A DNA stretch of 64,000 nucleotides, from NCBI RefSeq assembly GCF_034932105.1, contig NZ_JAYGIG010000115.1, positions 1-64,000 of the forward strand, given 5' to 3'. Shown piece by piece: positions 16,678 to 25,787 of this stretch. Each line of letters opens with the position of its first letter. The stretch's first letter is position 1. The notes beneath the pieces were generated by a model. That model had not been told where the DNA came from. It worked only from the letters and a program-made list of their open reading frames with translations, and searched no databases. This DNA is from Leptothoe sp034932105 (lineage in GTDB: Bacteria; Cyanobacteriota; Cyanobacteriia; Phormidesmidales; Phormidesmidaceae). The position numbers and the translations under genes are program-made.

Positions 16678-18060
16678 ATGCAGACTTCGCAACCTTCCCC
16701 CCCCCGTCCCCTGAAGCTGAATACTGGCCTGGACTCTAACCCTGATGGTATCGGCACCCATGGCTTTGATGCCCAGGAGCCCCCTGAGCAATCTCTGATT
16801 GACGCCTGTGTTCATTGTGGGTTTTGCCTCACCACCTGCCCCAGCTATCGGGTGCTGGGTAAGGAAACGGACTCGCCTCGGGGGCGCATTTATCTGATGA
16901 ATGCGATTAATCAAGGGGAGGCGGAGCTGACCGAGGCGGCGGTGAGCCACTTTGATTCTTGCCTGGGGTGTTTGGCTTGTACCACTGCCTGTCCGTCTGG
17001 GGTGCAGTATGACCGGCTGATTGATGCGGTGCGATCGCAAGTCAACCGCAACCACCCCCGGTCCCTCCCTGCCCGGTTGCTACGTCAGCTGATCTTTTCC
17101 CTATTTCCCTATCCAGACCGCATTCGGCTGCTGCTGAGCCCCATGGCCCTCTACCAGTGGCTGGGGGTTTCTCAGCTGGTGCGCCGTACCGGCCTGCTAG
17201 ATCGCTGGTCCCCCCAACTGGCCGCCATGGAGTCCATCCTGCCCCGGGTCACCCCCCAGTGCTTCCAGGACAATCTGCCAGAGACCGTGCCCGCCCAAGG
17301 GGAACAGCGCTACCGAGTCGGCATGATCCTAGGCTGCGTCCAGCGGGTGTTTTTCTCCCAGGTGAATGAGGCCACCGCCCGCGTTCTGAGCGCCAATGGC
17401 TGCCAGGTGATGATCCCCAAAAGCCAGGGCTGCTGCTCCGCCCTGCCCGCCCACCAGGGGGAAACCCACCAGGCCCAAGCCCTGGCCCGCCAAATGATCG
17501 ACAGCTTTGCCGCCACCGAGGTGGACTACATCATCATCAACGCCGCTGGCTGCGGCCACACCCTCAAGGACTACGGTCATATCCTTAAGGACGATCCTGA
17601 CTATCGAGACCGGGCCATTGCCTTTAGTAACAAAGTCCGTGATGTCCAAGAGTTTTTAGCCGAAGTGGGGTTCACGGCCAAACTCTCTCCTTTGACGGAC
17701 GAGCCTCTCAAACTGGTGTACCAAGATGCCTGTCACCTGCGCCATGGCCAGGGCATTACCCAGGCCCCCCGCCAACTGCTCCAGCAAATTCCCGGTGTCA
17801 CCCTCACCGAGCCGATGGATGCCGCCCTCTGTTGCGGCAGTGCCGGTGTTTACAACATGTTGCAACCCGCCGTGGCCAATGAACTGGGCCAAATGAAGGC
17901 GAAGAATCTGGTGAATACGGGGGCTACCCTGATTGCTTCTTCTAATCCCGGCTGCGCCTTGCAAATTCAGAAACATTTAGCTCGACAGGGGCAAACAGTG
18001 CCGCTGATGCATCCCATTGAGCTACTGGATCGATCCATCGCTGGTCAGCAACTGGCATAA
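16678..18060 (+). CDS. glcF: Glycolate dehydrogenase/oxidase iron-sulfur subunit GlcF
   Basis: Two 4Fe-4S ferredoxin motifs lie near the N-terminus: CVHCGFCLTTCP and CLGCLACTTACP. They are followed by the two CCG (heterodisulfide-reductase-like) domains, visible as GCVQR, QGCCSALPAHQG and NAAGCGHTLKDYG, then DACHLRHGQG, ALCCGSAGVYN and SSNPGCALQI. This is the GlcF pattern, the electron-transfer subunit that works with GlcD to oxidise photorespiratory glycolate to glyoxylate. I prefer the start at 16678 (460 residues). The frame is open to 16507, but those extra 57 residues have no family match. No glcD is adjacent. Confidence 0.9.
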   Translation: MQTSQPSPPRPLKLNTGLDSNPDGIGTHGFDAQEPPEQSLIDACVHCGFCLTTCPSYRVLGKETDSPRGRIYLMNAINQGEAELTEAAVSHFDSCLGCLACTTACPSGVQYDRLIDAVRSQVNRNHPRSLPARLLRQLIFSLFPYPDRIRLLLSPMALYQWLGVSQLVRRTGLLDRWSPQLAAMESILPRVTPQCFQDNLPETVPAQGEQRYRVGMILGCVQRVFFSQVNEATARVLSANGCQVMIPKSQGCCSALPAHQGETHQAQALARQMIDSFAATEVDYIIINAAGCGHTLKDYGHILKDDPDYRDRAIAFSNKVRDVQEFLAEVGFTAKLSPLTDEPLKLVYQDACHLRHGQGITQAPRQLLQQIPGVTLTEPMDAALCCGSAGVYNMLQPAVANELGQMKAKNLVNTGATLIASSNPGCALQIQKHLARQGQTVPLMHPIELLDRSIAGQQLA

Positions 18061-18197
18061 CGGGAATGTAGTCAGGGCGTTTCACTGCTGCAAAAGTTGG
18101 TTTGCGATCGCACACCCGCTAAGTCCACCGCCAACCGCTACTCCCAATATCGCTGGGTGATGCAAAGATGATTTAGCCATTCAAAAAATTATGAAAA

Positions 18198-18815
18198 CTA
18201 GAGCGATGCCCCAAAATATGCTTTAATCCCGGCCAAAATTGTCTCCATCGCCAAAGCCGCTAACAATAAACCCAAGATCCGAGTGATCACATTCACTCCA
18301 GTGGAACCTAACCCCTTCTGGATAAAGTCGGCAGACAACAAGGCCACATAGGTGATCAGGAGCACGCTCAGCAAAGCCAGCGCAGTCATCGCCTGCTGCA
18401 TCACACCAAACTTCAGATTGTCAGTCAATAACACCACTGACATGATGCTCCCTGGCCCTGCGATCAGGGGCATCGCCAAGGGAAACACCGCTAGATCAAT
18501 AGAGGAAGCCGGGTCAGTCGAAGCTGAGTGGCCCCCTGTCTCCTGTAAAACCATTTGTAAGGCCACGATCAGTAACAACAGTCCTCCCGCGATCCGAAAG
18601 GCAGGCAGGCTGATCTCTAAAGCCTCTAACAGCTGCTGACCCAGGACTAGAAAGCTTAACAAGATGACGGTTGAGATGCCGACCCCCAAGAATGCGAGTC
18701 GTTTACGACTAACATGGGGCTCGTTTTTGGTGATAGCAATAAAGATCGGCACCAGCCCAATCGGGTCAATCACGACAAAAAATGTCACCGCATCCTGAAG
18801 AAAGTGTTGAAACAT
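18198..18815 (-). CDS. MarC/UPF0056 family membrane protein
   Basis: A 205-residue integral membrane protein with about six hydrophobic segments. The family signatures are VVIDPIGLVPIFIA at residues 14-27, AFRIAGGLLLLIVALQMV, AVFPLAMPLIAGPGSI in the middle, and VITRILGLLLAALAMETI near the end. MarC proteins are inner-membrane proteins of unsettled function. The old link to multiple-antibiotic resistance was not upheld. It stands alone, convergent with glcF. Confidence 0.92.
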   Translation of the reverse strand: MFQHFLQDAVTFFVVIDPIGLVPIFIAITKNEPHVSRKRLAFLGVGISTVILLSFLVLGQQLLEALEISLPAFRIAGGLLLLIVALQMVLQETGGHSASTDPASSIDLAVFPLAMPLIAGPGSIMSVVLLTDNLKFGVMQQAMTALALLSVLLITYVALLSADFIQKGLGSTGVNVITRILGLLLAALAMETILAGIKAYFGASL

Positions 18816-19407
18816 AGAGGTCTTTGCAGAATTATTGAGGCAAGGCTATTCTAACCATCATGGTACCTGTCCTTGATGGCAGATGGTATGGATACCGTTA
18901 ATGGTTTCCAGGGAGACTTGTTGAAGCTGTTTGCTGGCGCTTACCTGTTGCTCTCCTAACTGTTTTGCCTGTTTGGTAATCTGTTGTACTACCAGCAAGA
19001 TTCGCAACAGCATGCCTATGGCAAGGAAGGTTAAACCAAGTCCAGGTTGAGAACCCTAGTTCTGGCCCACCCTGCGGGAAGCAAGCTACACCCCCAGCCC
19101 CTCTCCCGGAGGGCGTTGGCTCCCCGTCTCCTTCGGAGACGGGGAGCCAGCAAATCGTCAAAGTCCCTCTCCCCTCGGGAGAGGGATTTAGGGTGAGGGA
19201 AACTCCAGGTTTCGAGTTAGACAAGGTTAGCTGCCATGATCACAGCAGTATACCTGTCAATGCAGAATCATCCATGCGGATAGCCCATGGATAACAACGA
19301 CTATGTTCGGCGCAATTTGCTGAAACCTGTCAGCAAATTACTATAGCTAAATCCCTGATGGCAATGGTTTACCAGATCCAGACATCCCTCCATAAATCCG
19401 TGTTACC
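18816..19407. repeat. Gap with stacked hairpins of a dispersed cyanobacterial repeat
   Basis: 19117-19149 is a perfect 15-bp hairpin (TGGCTCCCCGTCTCC arm, TTC loop). 19165-19185 is a second perfect hairpin, CCCTCTCCC/GGGAGAGGG. They sit inside CCCCTCTCCC..TAGGGTGAGGG, a repeat seen widely between cyanobacterial genes. No gene is supported. Confidence 0.75.
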
Positions 19408-19443
19408 GTGTGGTGTCAGTCACGGAGTGGGCGTTCTAACCAA

Positions 19444-20607
19444 ATGGTCTGGGGTAATGGGATCTTAGTCTGTGGTTTTTATGGTTATCGCAACCTAGGT
19501 GACGAGGCCATGCTCAGCGGTCTACGCCATTGGCTACAGCGCTGTGGTTGCGATTTGCCGTTGACGGTTTATTCTAAAGACCCAGAAGATACCCGCCTAC
19601 GCCATGGCGTAAGCGTGCTGGACAATCGCTATGCCGGTGGACGACGAGCCCGTCTACAAAAATGGCTGCGACATCGGACAGCCCTCGCTACCCATCGTTT
19701 TTTTATCCTGGGTGGGGGAGACCTGCTCAGGGATGATCCGGTGCGAGATGTGGCAGGGGAGTGGTTGCAACCGTTGGAACAAGCGGTCTGGGCTGGCAAA
19801 CGGACTCTGGTGCTAGGTATTAGCGTGGGTAAGCTGTGGCGACCGGAAACCCAGGCCCGGATTAAAACCGTCCTCAACCAGGTGGATTTGATTGCGGTCC
19901 GAGATCGGATCTCTCAACAACGACTCATCAGTCTGGGAGTGAGTCAACCGGTCCATGAAATGAGTGATTTAGCCCTAGAAATAGTTGCGCCTAAGGACTA
20001 TTGCCCCCCAGCTGATAGCCATCCCAATATCGGTATCTCCGTGCGCCCCGTTGCTGGTCGCAATGAACAATCTAGCGACGACAGTTTTTACCAGCACCTG
20101 GCCACCCTGGCCGATCACTTGGTGGAGATCCATGGAGCCACTATCCACCTTTTACCCTTTCAGGCCTATAACGATGACTTTCGTCAACGATACTGTCCCC
20201 CGGTGGATGATGAAGTTGCCATTGCTGAGGTGGTTAACCGTAGTCGCCATCCAGAAAAGCTCCATATCGTGCCCCGGATCGATTCCCTAGACGAGTTGAT
20301 TCAGCGTCTTAGCCAACTGGATATGATGGTGGGGACCCGTCTCCATGCTGTGATTTTGGCCGCCGGGTTGGGGGTGCCGGTGGTGGCTATTGAATATGCT
20401 CCGAAAGTCACCGGCTTTATGAAAGCCATTAACCAAGAGCAGTGGAGTATTCCCCTGGCTGACTTTACGGCGCAGCATGCCTTAGAACGTGTTAATACGA
20501 TGTTGTCGGCAGGGGAGACGGTGCGGCAGCAGCTCAGGCAAGGAGTAGACGCCTATCGGAGCCCGATGGATCAGGTGGATCGGTTGTTAAAGGACGTACT
20601 ACTGTAA
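19444..20607 (+). CDS. Polysaccharide pyruvyl transferase family protein (CsaB-like)
   Basis: The N-terminus VCGFYGYRNLGDEAMLSGL is the nucleotide-sugar/phosphate loop typical of the pyruvyl transferase family. It is followed by FILGGGDLLRDD, LVLGISVGKL, VRDRISQQRL, and the C-terminal MVGTRLHAVILAAGLGVPVVAIEYAPKV, which is the hallmark (G.R.HA..lA...G.P.v.i.Y..Kv) of CsaB/WcaK proteins. These transfer pyruvate ketals to cell-wall polysaccharide and so can anchor S-layer proteins. I take the ATG at 19444 as start. 19408 is possible and adds 12 residues. It is monocistronic. Confidence 0.9.
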   Translation: MVWGNGILVCGFYGYRNLGDEAMLSGLRHWLQRCGCDLPLTVYSKDPEDTRLRHGVSVLDNRYAGGRRARLQKWLRHRTALATHRFFILGGGDLLRDDPVRDVAGEWLQPLEQAVWAGKRTLVLGISVGKLWRPETQARIKTVLNQVDLIAVRDRISQQRLISLGVSQPVHEMSDLALEIVAPKDYCPPADSHPNIGISVRPVAGRNEQSSDDSFYQHLATLADHLVEIHGATIHLLPFQAYNDDFRQRYCPPVDDEVAIAEVVNRSRHPEKLHIVPRIDSLDELIQRLSQLDMMVGTRLHAVILAAGLGVPVVAIEYAPKVTGFMKAINQEQWSIPLADFTAQHALERVNTMLSAGETVRQQLRQGVDAYRSPMDQVDRLLKDVLL

Positions 20608-20693
20608 GTTCTGTTGTTTTAGAAAAACATGGCAGTACCTGGAGTATTCCTTTTAAGTCACTTGTGACGATGATGGCCGGGGGTTAGTTAATA

Positions 20694-21242
20694 TTATCGA
20701 TGATAAACAGCTGTGATACTTGCACTGTCGAGCATATTTGCACGGGTCATGAAACCGACAAGCGCATTGCTTGGATTTTCAGGCAGTTCCAAACGTTCCG
20801 TACTCAGCGCATACACCGTAAAGATGTAACGATGGACCTCACCGGGAGGGGGACAAGCGCCGCCAAACCCAATGGTACCGTAGTCATTTCGAATCTCAAT
20901 TGCCTCACCAGGTAAGTCGTCATTGATACTCACATTCTGAGAAATAGAGTTCGTGGAGGCTGGGATATTGACGACATTCCAGTGCCACCAGCCTGATCCA
21001 GTTGGTGCATCTGGATCGTACACATTGATTGCAAAGCTTTTTGTTTCTTCTGGTGCGCCAGTCCATGACAATTGTGGTGACTGGTTTTCACCTTCGCATC
21101 CAAAACCCGCAAAAACGTGGGCATTTGTCAACTTTTCACCTTCGGAGACGGTTGTACTGGTTAAGTTAAACTCCTGCGCAGATGCAGGAGATGTGATCAT
21201 TGTGGTGAGCAAAAAGCTAAGGACAGTAAACTTACTAAGCAT
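20694..21242 (-). CDS. Secreted YbhB/YbcL (PEBP) family protein
   Basis: A signal peptide ends at about residue 22 (ASA). The PEBP core follows: GENQSPQLSWTGAPEETKSFAI, then YDPDAPTGSGWWHWNVVNIP (the DPDAP motif), then GFGGACPPPGEVHRYIFTVYAL (the GxHRY ligand loop). PEBP proteins bind small anions or lipids. Bacterial members have no agreed role. It lies about 100 bp from the AraC-type regulator gene on the same strand, and could be its target. Confidence 0.92.
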   Translation of the reverse strand: MLSKFTVLSFLLTTMITSPASAQEFNLTSTTVSEGEKLTNAHVFAGFGCEGENQSPQLSWTGAPEETKSFAINVYDPDAPTGSGWWHWNVVNIPASTNSISQNVSINDDLPGEAIEIRNDYGTIGFGGACPPPGEVHRYIFTVYALSTERLELPENPSNALVGFMTRANMLDSASITAVYHR

Positions 21243-21343
21243 TGTCGTGGTCTTCTTTAAGTTGAGTATTGTCTACACTCTGAATTTAGCAAGGACAGCT
21301 TTACTCTACTTTCACCAATCAGGCAGAAACTATCAAAAAACGC

Positions 21344-22207
21344 TCAATTTTCTACCTTGCGTATCTCACTTGGCTTGATTCCAAATCGCTTCTTGAACGA
21401 ATTTGAAAAGTGGGATGGTGCTTTGAATCCACAATCAAATGCGATTTCTGAAATTGGCATGTCTGTTGACTGTAAAAGACTAAGCCCATGCTCAAGTCTC
21501 GTATTCTGCAGTATTTTTGAAAACCCTTGCCCGGATTTGGTTAACCAACGTCTCATGGTTGCCTCACTTATGGCAAAATGCTCGGCCACTTCACTGGACC
21601 GCCAAGGGTGGCTTAAATCTGTTTCAATAAGTCTTCTAACCTTGCTAAGTGGTTTCTCTTCTTCATTAGGTGAGAGATGAACACCCTTATGTTTTAACCA
21701 GATCAAGGGTTCCAACAGTCGATGCTGTCTGATCGGCTCTGGTATTTCTGTGTCGTCCAGTGTGGCCTGAATAGCATTTAATATTTGGAAGGATTGACCT
21801 GTAGAAGCTGGCACGATTTGGATGCCAGTTGATTCAGATTTTGGTGTTTTGTTAGAGAACACCGCTTCTATCATATGACGTGGAAAGCAAACGCCAGTAG
21901 CCCGATAATCATCGCCAAGCACGGGTCGGTTTTCCATCGTCACTACAGATCCAGGTGGAAATATCATCACATCTTCAGTATGCCCAATCAGTTCACCGTT
22001 TATTGGACACAATACCCTTTTGCTACCAGCCTGAATGAAGAACAAAAATGTGTGTTGAAAATAAAGATCGGTAAACGTAGCTGTCGTTGCCTGAGAGATT
22101 GACAGCACGGACACATTGGATTGAGAGCAACGTCTGGACATCCGCAGAGGTAGGATCAATTCTTGCATTGGGACGGTAGGCGAGAGCGCTCTTCCCATCC
22201 AACGCAA
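21344..22207 (-). CDS. AraC-family transcriptional regulator
   Basis: The C-terminal ~95 residues form the double helix-turn-helix of AraC regulators: SSEVAEHFAISEATMRRWLTKSGQGFSKIL, then ISEIAFDCGFKAPSHFSNSFKKRFGIKPSEIRK. The N-terminal part resembles an effector-binding cupin-like domain (TFLFFIQAGSKRVLCPINGE) with no clear ligand. The start is unsettled: ATGs at residues 14 and 23 would also fit. The next gene downstream on this strand is the PEBP protein, whose control is a plausible job (inference). Confidence 0.88.
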   Translation of the reverse strand: MRWMGRALSPTVPMQELILPLRMSRRCSQSNVSVLSISQATTATFTDLYFQHTFLFFIQAGSKRVLCPINGELIGHTEDVMIFPPGSVVTMENRPVLGDDYRATGVCFPRHMIEAVFSNKTPKSESTGIQIVPASTGQSFQILNAIQATLDDTEIPEPIRQHRLLEPLIWLKHKGVHLSPNEEEKPLSKVRRLIETDLSHPWRSSEVAEHFAISEATMRRWLTKSGQGFSKILQNTRLEHGLSLLQSTDMPISEIAFDCGFKAPSHFSNSFKKRFGIKPSEIRKVEN

Positions 22208-22310
22208 ACGTTTGGGGGCGATTACTCACCCACCGATCATCATCAAGCAGCTTAACCTATGCTTTTATAAATTCCATAACACTTTGGTAGAAGCAAGCTA
22301 AGGTTGCCCA

Positions 22311-22684
22311 TCACCTAAGCAGATCGGTGATCGCTTCAATGGGGGCGCCACAATAGCATCTGGCCGTCACTTCCAGTAGGCGATCGCAACCATCATAGGT
22401 GCCCAAAGACGTAATACTGTAGCCGGAGATCGACTCCACCACATAGCTATTCAAGGTCCCCGCCCCCTCGTAGGGCAGCAGTTGGGCGTAAGCGGGGACG
22501 CGACTCCTGTGCTGTCAAACTGATAGCCCATCGACCAGATGGCCTGCTCCTGCAAAGATAGGGTCGGGTCCGGAGCCACCAAACGATCCGTGATGGCGAA
22601 AGGCCGGTCAAAGACCATCGCGTCAATCCAGGCCGCCGCCGTAATTTTATTGGTTTTCGGGTGGTGTGCGTTTCCCCCTTGCAC
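22311..22684 (-). pseudogene. Frameshifted remnant of an unrecognised gene
   Basis: One frame reads AAAWIDAMVFDRPFAITDRL up to YQFDSTGVA (22684 to about 22500). A second frame continues VPAYAQLLPYEGAGTLNSYV to a clean stop at 22311. Each half has strong protein composition, and they join at about 22495 with a shift, so a single gene was probably broken. The 5' end also lacks a sensible start. I do not recognise the protein. Confidence 0.5.
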
Positions 22685-22890
22685 GCTTTAACTCATACCC
22701 AGCAGACCGATAGGCTTCCCCCGTGGAGGCAGAGCCTCGGCACGAGGGAAGCTTTGTTAAGAAAACCACACTGAGCCGATGTAACGTAGTCAAACAAACA
22801 AACTTTCTGGATGGTTCTGTTAAAGTGCTTTGAGCCCACGAATGAAAGCAGCCCTCTAGCGTTTCATTCACCTATCCTGAGGTTTTTATC

Positions 22891-23976
22891 GTGACTATTG
22901 GTATTCGGACCGTTGCGATCGCATCGCTAAGTCTTTCGTCCGCTATGTTAGCGGCTATTCCCGCAACGGCCGCCACCTTTACCTATGGCGAAACGGCGGT
23001 TGAAGCAATCAACTACCTGTCAACAAATCTCAAGGGCCGTAGCATTGGGACAGCGGCAGAGGCCCAAACCGTTGATTATATAGTCGAGCAGCTCGAAGGT
23101 TTTGGCTATATACCCGAGCTACAGCCGTTCACCTATGAATTTGATGGTGAAACGTACACCTCCTACAACATCGTAGTCGAGCGGACAGGTACCTCCGGTA
23201 AACAAATGCTCTTTGGGGCGCACTACGACAATGCACCTAGCAACATACGACCCTTCCTCGACCGCACTAACCTAGAAGGCACCAACGACAACGCATCCGG
23301 CGTCGGTGTCCTCTTAGAGCTGGCCCAACGTTTAGAGCCAGAGACAACCCACACCGTCAAGTTTGTGTTCTTCGGGGCAGAAGAGATTGGTCTAGTTGGG
23401 TCAGGGGTCTATGCCAATAACCTCAGCCCAGAAGACATCGACAATACCTTGCTGATGACCAATCTTGATAGCCTGATCGTCGGTGACAAAATGTATTTCA
23501 ACGCCGGACGCGGCGCAACCGAAAATCCGAGCTGGTTTAAGTACCGTGACTTGGCGCTTGAGATTGCTGCCGAAAACGGCATCGCCGCAGAGAGTAATCC
23601 CGGCTTTAATGAGTTTTATCCTATAGGCACGGGCTGCTGTAGCGATCTAGAATCTTTTGACATGATCATGCCGGTCCTTGCGGCGGAAGCCACCAACTGG
23701 GATATTGGCGAAAAAGACGGCTACACCCAAACGGCCAACCCCCTAGTCCCTGGCGGTGCCACCTGGCACGACCCCGCAACGGACAATCTCGCCTTTATCA
23801 ACGCCGTTTTTCCAGGCTTGATCGAAGAACGCGCCCACAACTACACGCTAGTATTTGATCAGTTTATCGACCGGGTCAATGCAACATCCGTGCCTGAACC
23901 GGCCAGCCTCCTAGGGTTGCTCGGTGTCGCAGGTGCGATGGGCCTATGGCGAAAGCGCCCGGACAGCAAGGTCTAG
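22891..23976 (+). CDS. Secreted M28-family metallopeptidase with PEP-CTERM anchor
   Basis: GTG start with GAGG upstream. A signal peptide covers residues 1-27. The zinc peptidase core shows GAHYDN (His), GTNDNASGVG (bridging Asp), FFGAEEIGLVGS (catalytic and metal Glu), NLDSL (Asp) and TWHDPATDN (second His), the M28 aminopeptidase order. The C-terminus VPEPASLLGLLG, a hydrophobic run and RKR form a PEP-CTERM sorting signal, which exosortase systems recognise in exopolysaccharide-producing bacteria. It should therefore be exported and attached to the envelope. Substrate unknown. Confidence 0.93.
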   Translation: MTIGIRTVAIASLSLSSAMLAAIPATAATFTYGETAVEAINYLSTNLKGRSIGTAAEAQTVDYIVEQLEGFGYIPELQPFTYEFDGETYTSYNIVVERTGTSGKQMLFGAHYDNAPSNIRPFLDRTNLEGTNDNASGVGVLLELAQRLEPETTHTVKFVFFGAEEIGLVGSGVYANNLSPEDIDNTLLMTNLDSLIVGDKMYFNAGRGATENPSWFKYRDLALEIAAENGIAAESNPGFNEFYPIGTGCCSDLESFDMIMPVLAAEATNWDIGEKDGYTQTANPLVPGGATWHDPATDNLAFINAVFPGLIEERAHNYTLVFDQFIDRVNATSVPEPASLLGLLGVAGAMGLWRKRPDSKV

Positions 23977-24002
23977 AGTCTGGAGACAGAGCCTCCCGCG
24001 TT

Positions 24003-24027
24003 GCGTCCCAGTCTTCGGCTGGGACGC
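24003..24027 (+). terminator. Hairpin after the M28 peptidase gene
   Basis: GCGTCCCAG / CTGGGACGC, a perfect 9-bp stem with a 7-nt loop, 26 bp past the stop codon. It lacks a T-tract, so termination is only likely. Confidence 0.5.
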
Positions 24028-24106
24028 AGGAACAACTAAGTTTAGGGGCACCCATGAGGCGTGGCCGAAGCGATGGTAAGGGTTAGCGCGTCCTCTGCAA
24101 CGCCCA

Positions 24107-24113
24107 GTTAGGC
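24107..24113 (-). other. Possible attC half-site downstream of the VOC gene
   Basis: A perfect core GTTAGGC on the plus strand lies 22 bp beyond the VOC stop, the same offset as between the brnA stop and attC site 4. No matching opposite arm was found to the left, so at best this is a decayed site. Confidence 0.3.
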
Positions 24114-24135
24114 CACAGAGCGAAGGCACAGAGTG

Positions 24136-24504
24136 TCAGTCTGTGTTTTGACCGATTCGCCATAGAACGCCTGATGGATCTAGCATGCAGAAGTCTCTCA
24201 TTCGCCAGGGCTGAGATTCGATTGGGCCGACCTTGATGCCGTATTTGGATGCGACGTTGGATTCTTGGACGTGCCTCCACCATGCGTCTACATCTTCTAC
24301 AAGGATATGCATCATGAAATTGTCGGCCAACGATTCTGTGCAAAAGTCTTGCAGCAAAAAGCTCACATGCCCAAAGTGGAAGTAGGCAACACCATCGCCT
24401 TCGGATGCCATCATGAAGCCCAAATCCTTGTAAAACTGCTTAGACAGTGCAAAGTCTTTGGCTGGAACGAAGGCCTTTATCTCGGTAATTTTTAGATTTG
24501 GCAT
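24136..24504 (-). CDS. VOC (glyoxalase/bleomycin-resistance) superfamily protein
   Basis: A single VOC module pair in 122 residues: IKAFVPAKDFALSKQFYKDLGF at the start, then YFHFGHVSFLLQDF, MHILVEDVDAWWRHV in the second half and MLDPSGVLWRIGQ at the end. This is the usual beta-alpha-beta-beta-beta order, with likely metal ligands in FHFG and the C-terminal acidic strand. Such proteins serve as isomerases, dioxygenases or drug-binding proteins, and the substrate cannot be read. It sits directly downstream of attC-like site 4 on the minus strand, so it may itself be a cassette gene. Confidence 0.88.
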   Translation of the reverse strand: MPNLKITEIKAFVPAKDFALSKQFYKDLGFMMASEGDGVAYFHFGHVSFLLQDFCTESLADNFMMHILVEDVDAWWRHVQESNVASKYGIKVGPIESQPWRMRDFCMLDPSGVLWRIGQNTD

Positions 24505-24547
24505 AGAGAGAGGGTTACACGAATTACTGAGCTCGCTCTTAATGGGA

Positions 24548-24633
24548 GCCTAACGGTGAATTTGTGCGGCGGCAGATAACCTCTGACTCCCATCGGTCAC
24601 CTCCGCTCCGTTCGTATCAACGCAGTGTTGGCT
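24548..24633 (-). other. attC-like site 4 (about 85 nt)
   Basis: Plus-strand ends are GCCTAAC (24548-24554, perfect RYYYAAC) and GTTGGCT (24627-24633). The inner arms GGTGAATTTGTGCGGCGG and CCTCCGCTCCGTTCGTATC pair imperfectly. On the minus strand it ends CACCGTTAGGC, the normal attC end. Size and arms match site 5. Confidence 0.7.
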
Positions 24634-24654
24634 GACTGTAGCGTAGGCTTTACG

Positions 24655-24939
24655 CTAGCGCTGGGTAGCCTCACTTAGTGCTTCCTGAAGCACTTCATCA
24701 CTCACACCATGACGCTTTAAACTGGCAATCAACGCAGAGACAGTATCTCCCTCTAATCGCTCAAGGTCAGCACGCAGCCCTTGGCCAATATAGGCACGTG
24801 CCAAGGGCTGATACCCGGAAAAACCCAATAATGGAGCTAGACGCTTCAGATCCTCAATCACATCTTCTGGCATCCGAATAGTGATCGTTGTCATAGGCCG
24901 ATCCCTATTTAATCGTTGTTTCAAAGCATCAATCTTCAT
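24655..24939 (-). CDS. brnA: BrnA-type antitoxin
   Basis: A 94-residue protein with a ribbon-helix-helix-like segment TITIRMPEDVIEDLKRLAPLLGF and GYQPLARAYIGQGLRADLERLE, as in BrnA antitoxins, which repress their operon and neutralise BrnT. I start it at the ATG at 24939, which overlaps the end of brnT by 11 nt, so the two are translationally coupled. A longer frame to 25002 lies inside brnT. It ends 22 bp before attC-like site 4. Confidence 0.85.
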   Translation of the reverse strand: MKIDALKQRLNRDRPMTTITIRMPEDVIEDLKRLAPLLGFSGYQPLARAYIGQGLRADLERLEGDTVSALIASLKRHGVSDEVLQEALSEATQR

Positions 24940-25225
24940 AATATTCGCGATCCTTGCGTGTCGCTTTGCGGGCTGAAATAATCCTAATGGTGTCGTTTTC
25001 ACGCTCTATGTAAACGGCATATAAAAGATTCCAGCGTCTGTCCAGACCAATGACCGCATCGCGCGCTTCATCATTACGACTCGCATCAACCACAACAAGA
25101 AACGGATCAAAGAACGCCTCCGCAGCTTGCTGAAAGGTGATTCCATCGTGGTTTATGGGGTTAACCCTGGCCTTCTCGTTATTCCAAACGAAGGTGACGC
25201 CATTGAGCACGAAATGTACATCCAT
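24929..25225 (-). CDS. brnT: BrnT-type ribonuclease toxin
   Basis: The sequence follows BrnT: FVWNNEKARVNPINHDGITFQQAAEAF, DASRNDEARDAVIGLD, LLYAVYIERENDTIRIISARKATRKDREYYED. The R...ISAR.A...E..YY end is typical of this RelE-like RNase family. The ATG at 25225 gives 98 residues, the usual size. An earlier ATG at 25246 would add seven. It is the first gene of a toxin-first operon with brnA, which is normal for BrnTA. It lies between attC-like sites 4 and 5. Confidence 0.9.
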   Translation of the reverse strand: MDVHFVLNGVTFVWNNEKARVNPINHDGITFQQAAEAFFDPFLVVVDASRNDEARDAVIGLDRRWNLLYAVYIERENDTIRIISARKATRKDREYYED

Positions 25226-25354
25226 ACCCCATATTGTAGCCATCATGTATTTACACCGTCAATACATGATGGTGCTGAGTACCTTGGTTTGCCTCAACCC
25301 TGCTACTCAGTCGGGCTGTTAGTTGGATGGCCGCCTAGCAAATACCCTTAAGCA

Positions 25355-25439
25355 GCCCAACGGTGAAGTTGTGCGGTGGCCAGAAGCTCTGATCTTAGTT
25401 GATAGCTTTTGCTCCATCCGCACCGACGTAGTGTTAGGC
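25355..25439 (-). other. attC-like site 5 (85 nt)
   Basis: Ends are GCCCAAC (25355-25361) and GTTAGGC (25433-25439), both matching the integron core consensus. The arms GGTGAAGTTGTGCGGTGG and CCATCCGCACCGACGTAGT pair imperfectly. The antitoxin stop codon TAA lies inside this site's GCCTAAC. It is the best consensus match of all five sites. Confidence 0.8.
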
Positions 25440-25787
25440 TTCACCGTCAGTTTTCGGTGGTGTATTGGCGGCGTCTTGTATCTTTTTCTGAAGAACCGCA
25501 ACAGCGTTAGAGTCCAGTTCCTTATCTGGTGGAACCATTTCTCGTTCAGCCAGTGCAGTTGTGATCTCAGCCGAAGAGGCTTTTCCTAGTTCCTGCAACA
25601 AAGAGTTGAAGGACAGTTTTTGCTCCTGGATTTCTTCTTTAGGAACTGAGTCGACAACATAGGAAAGGGTTACCTGTCTTGTCAGAGCATAGACAATATA
25701 TTGATTTAAGGAAACACCTTCACCTTCTGCCAAATTAGCCAGTTGTTGATGTAGTGTTTCTGGTAATCGAAGGGTTAATCGACTCAT
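25434..25787 (-). CDS. Ribbon-helix-helix antitoxin paired with a PIN toxin
   Basis: The N-terminal MSRLTLRLPETLHQQLANLAEGEGVSLNQYIVYALTRQV region is a HicB/Arc-type ribbon-helix-helix DNA-binding domain (SLNQYI is the family hallmark). The remaining ~75 residues are polar and probably wrap the toxin. Its ATG overlaps the toxin stop by 4 nt, so the pair is coupled, with the toxin gene first, the less common order for PIN pairs. The stop codon is supplied by attC-like site 5. Confidence 0.87.
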   Translation of the reverse strand: MSRLTLRLPETLHQQLANLAEGEGVSLNQYIVYALTRQVTLSYVVDSVPKEEIQEQKLSFNSLLQELGKASSAEITTALAEREMVPPDKELDSNAVAVLQKKIQDAANTPPKTDGEA

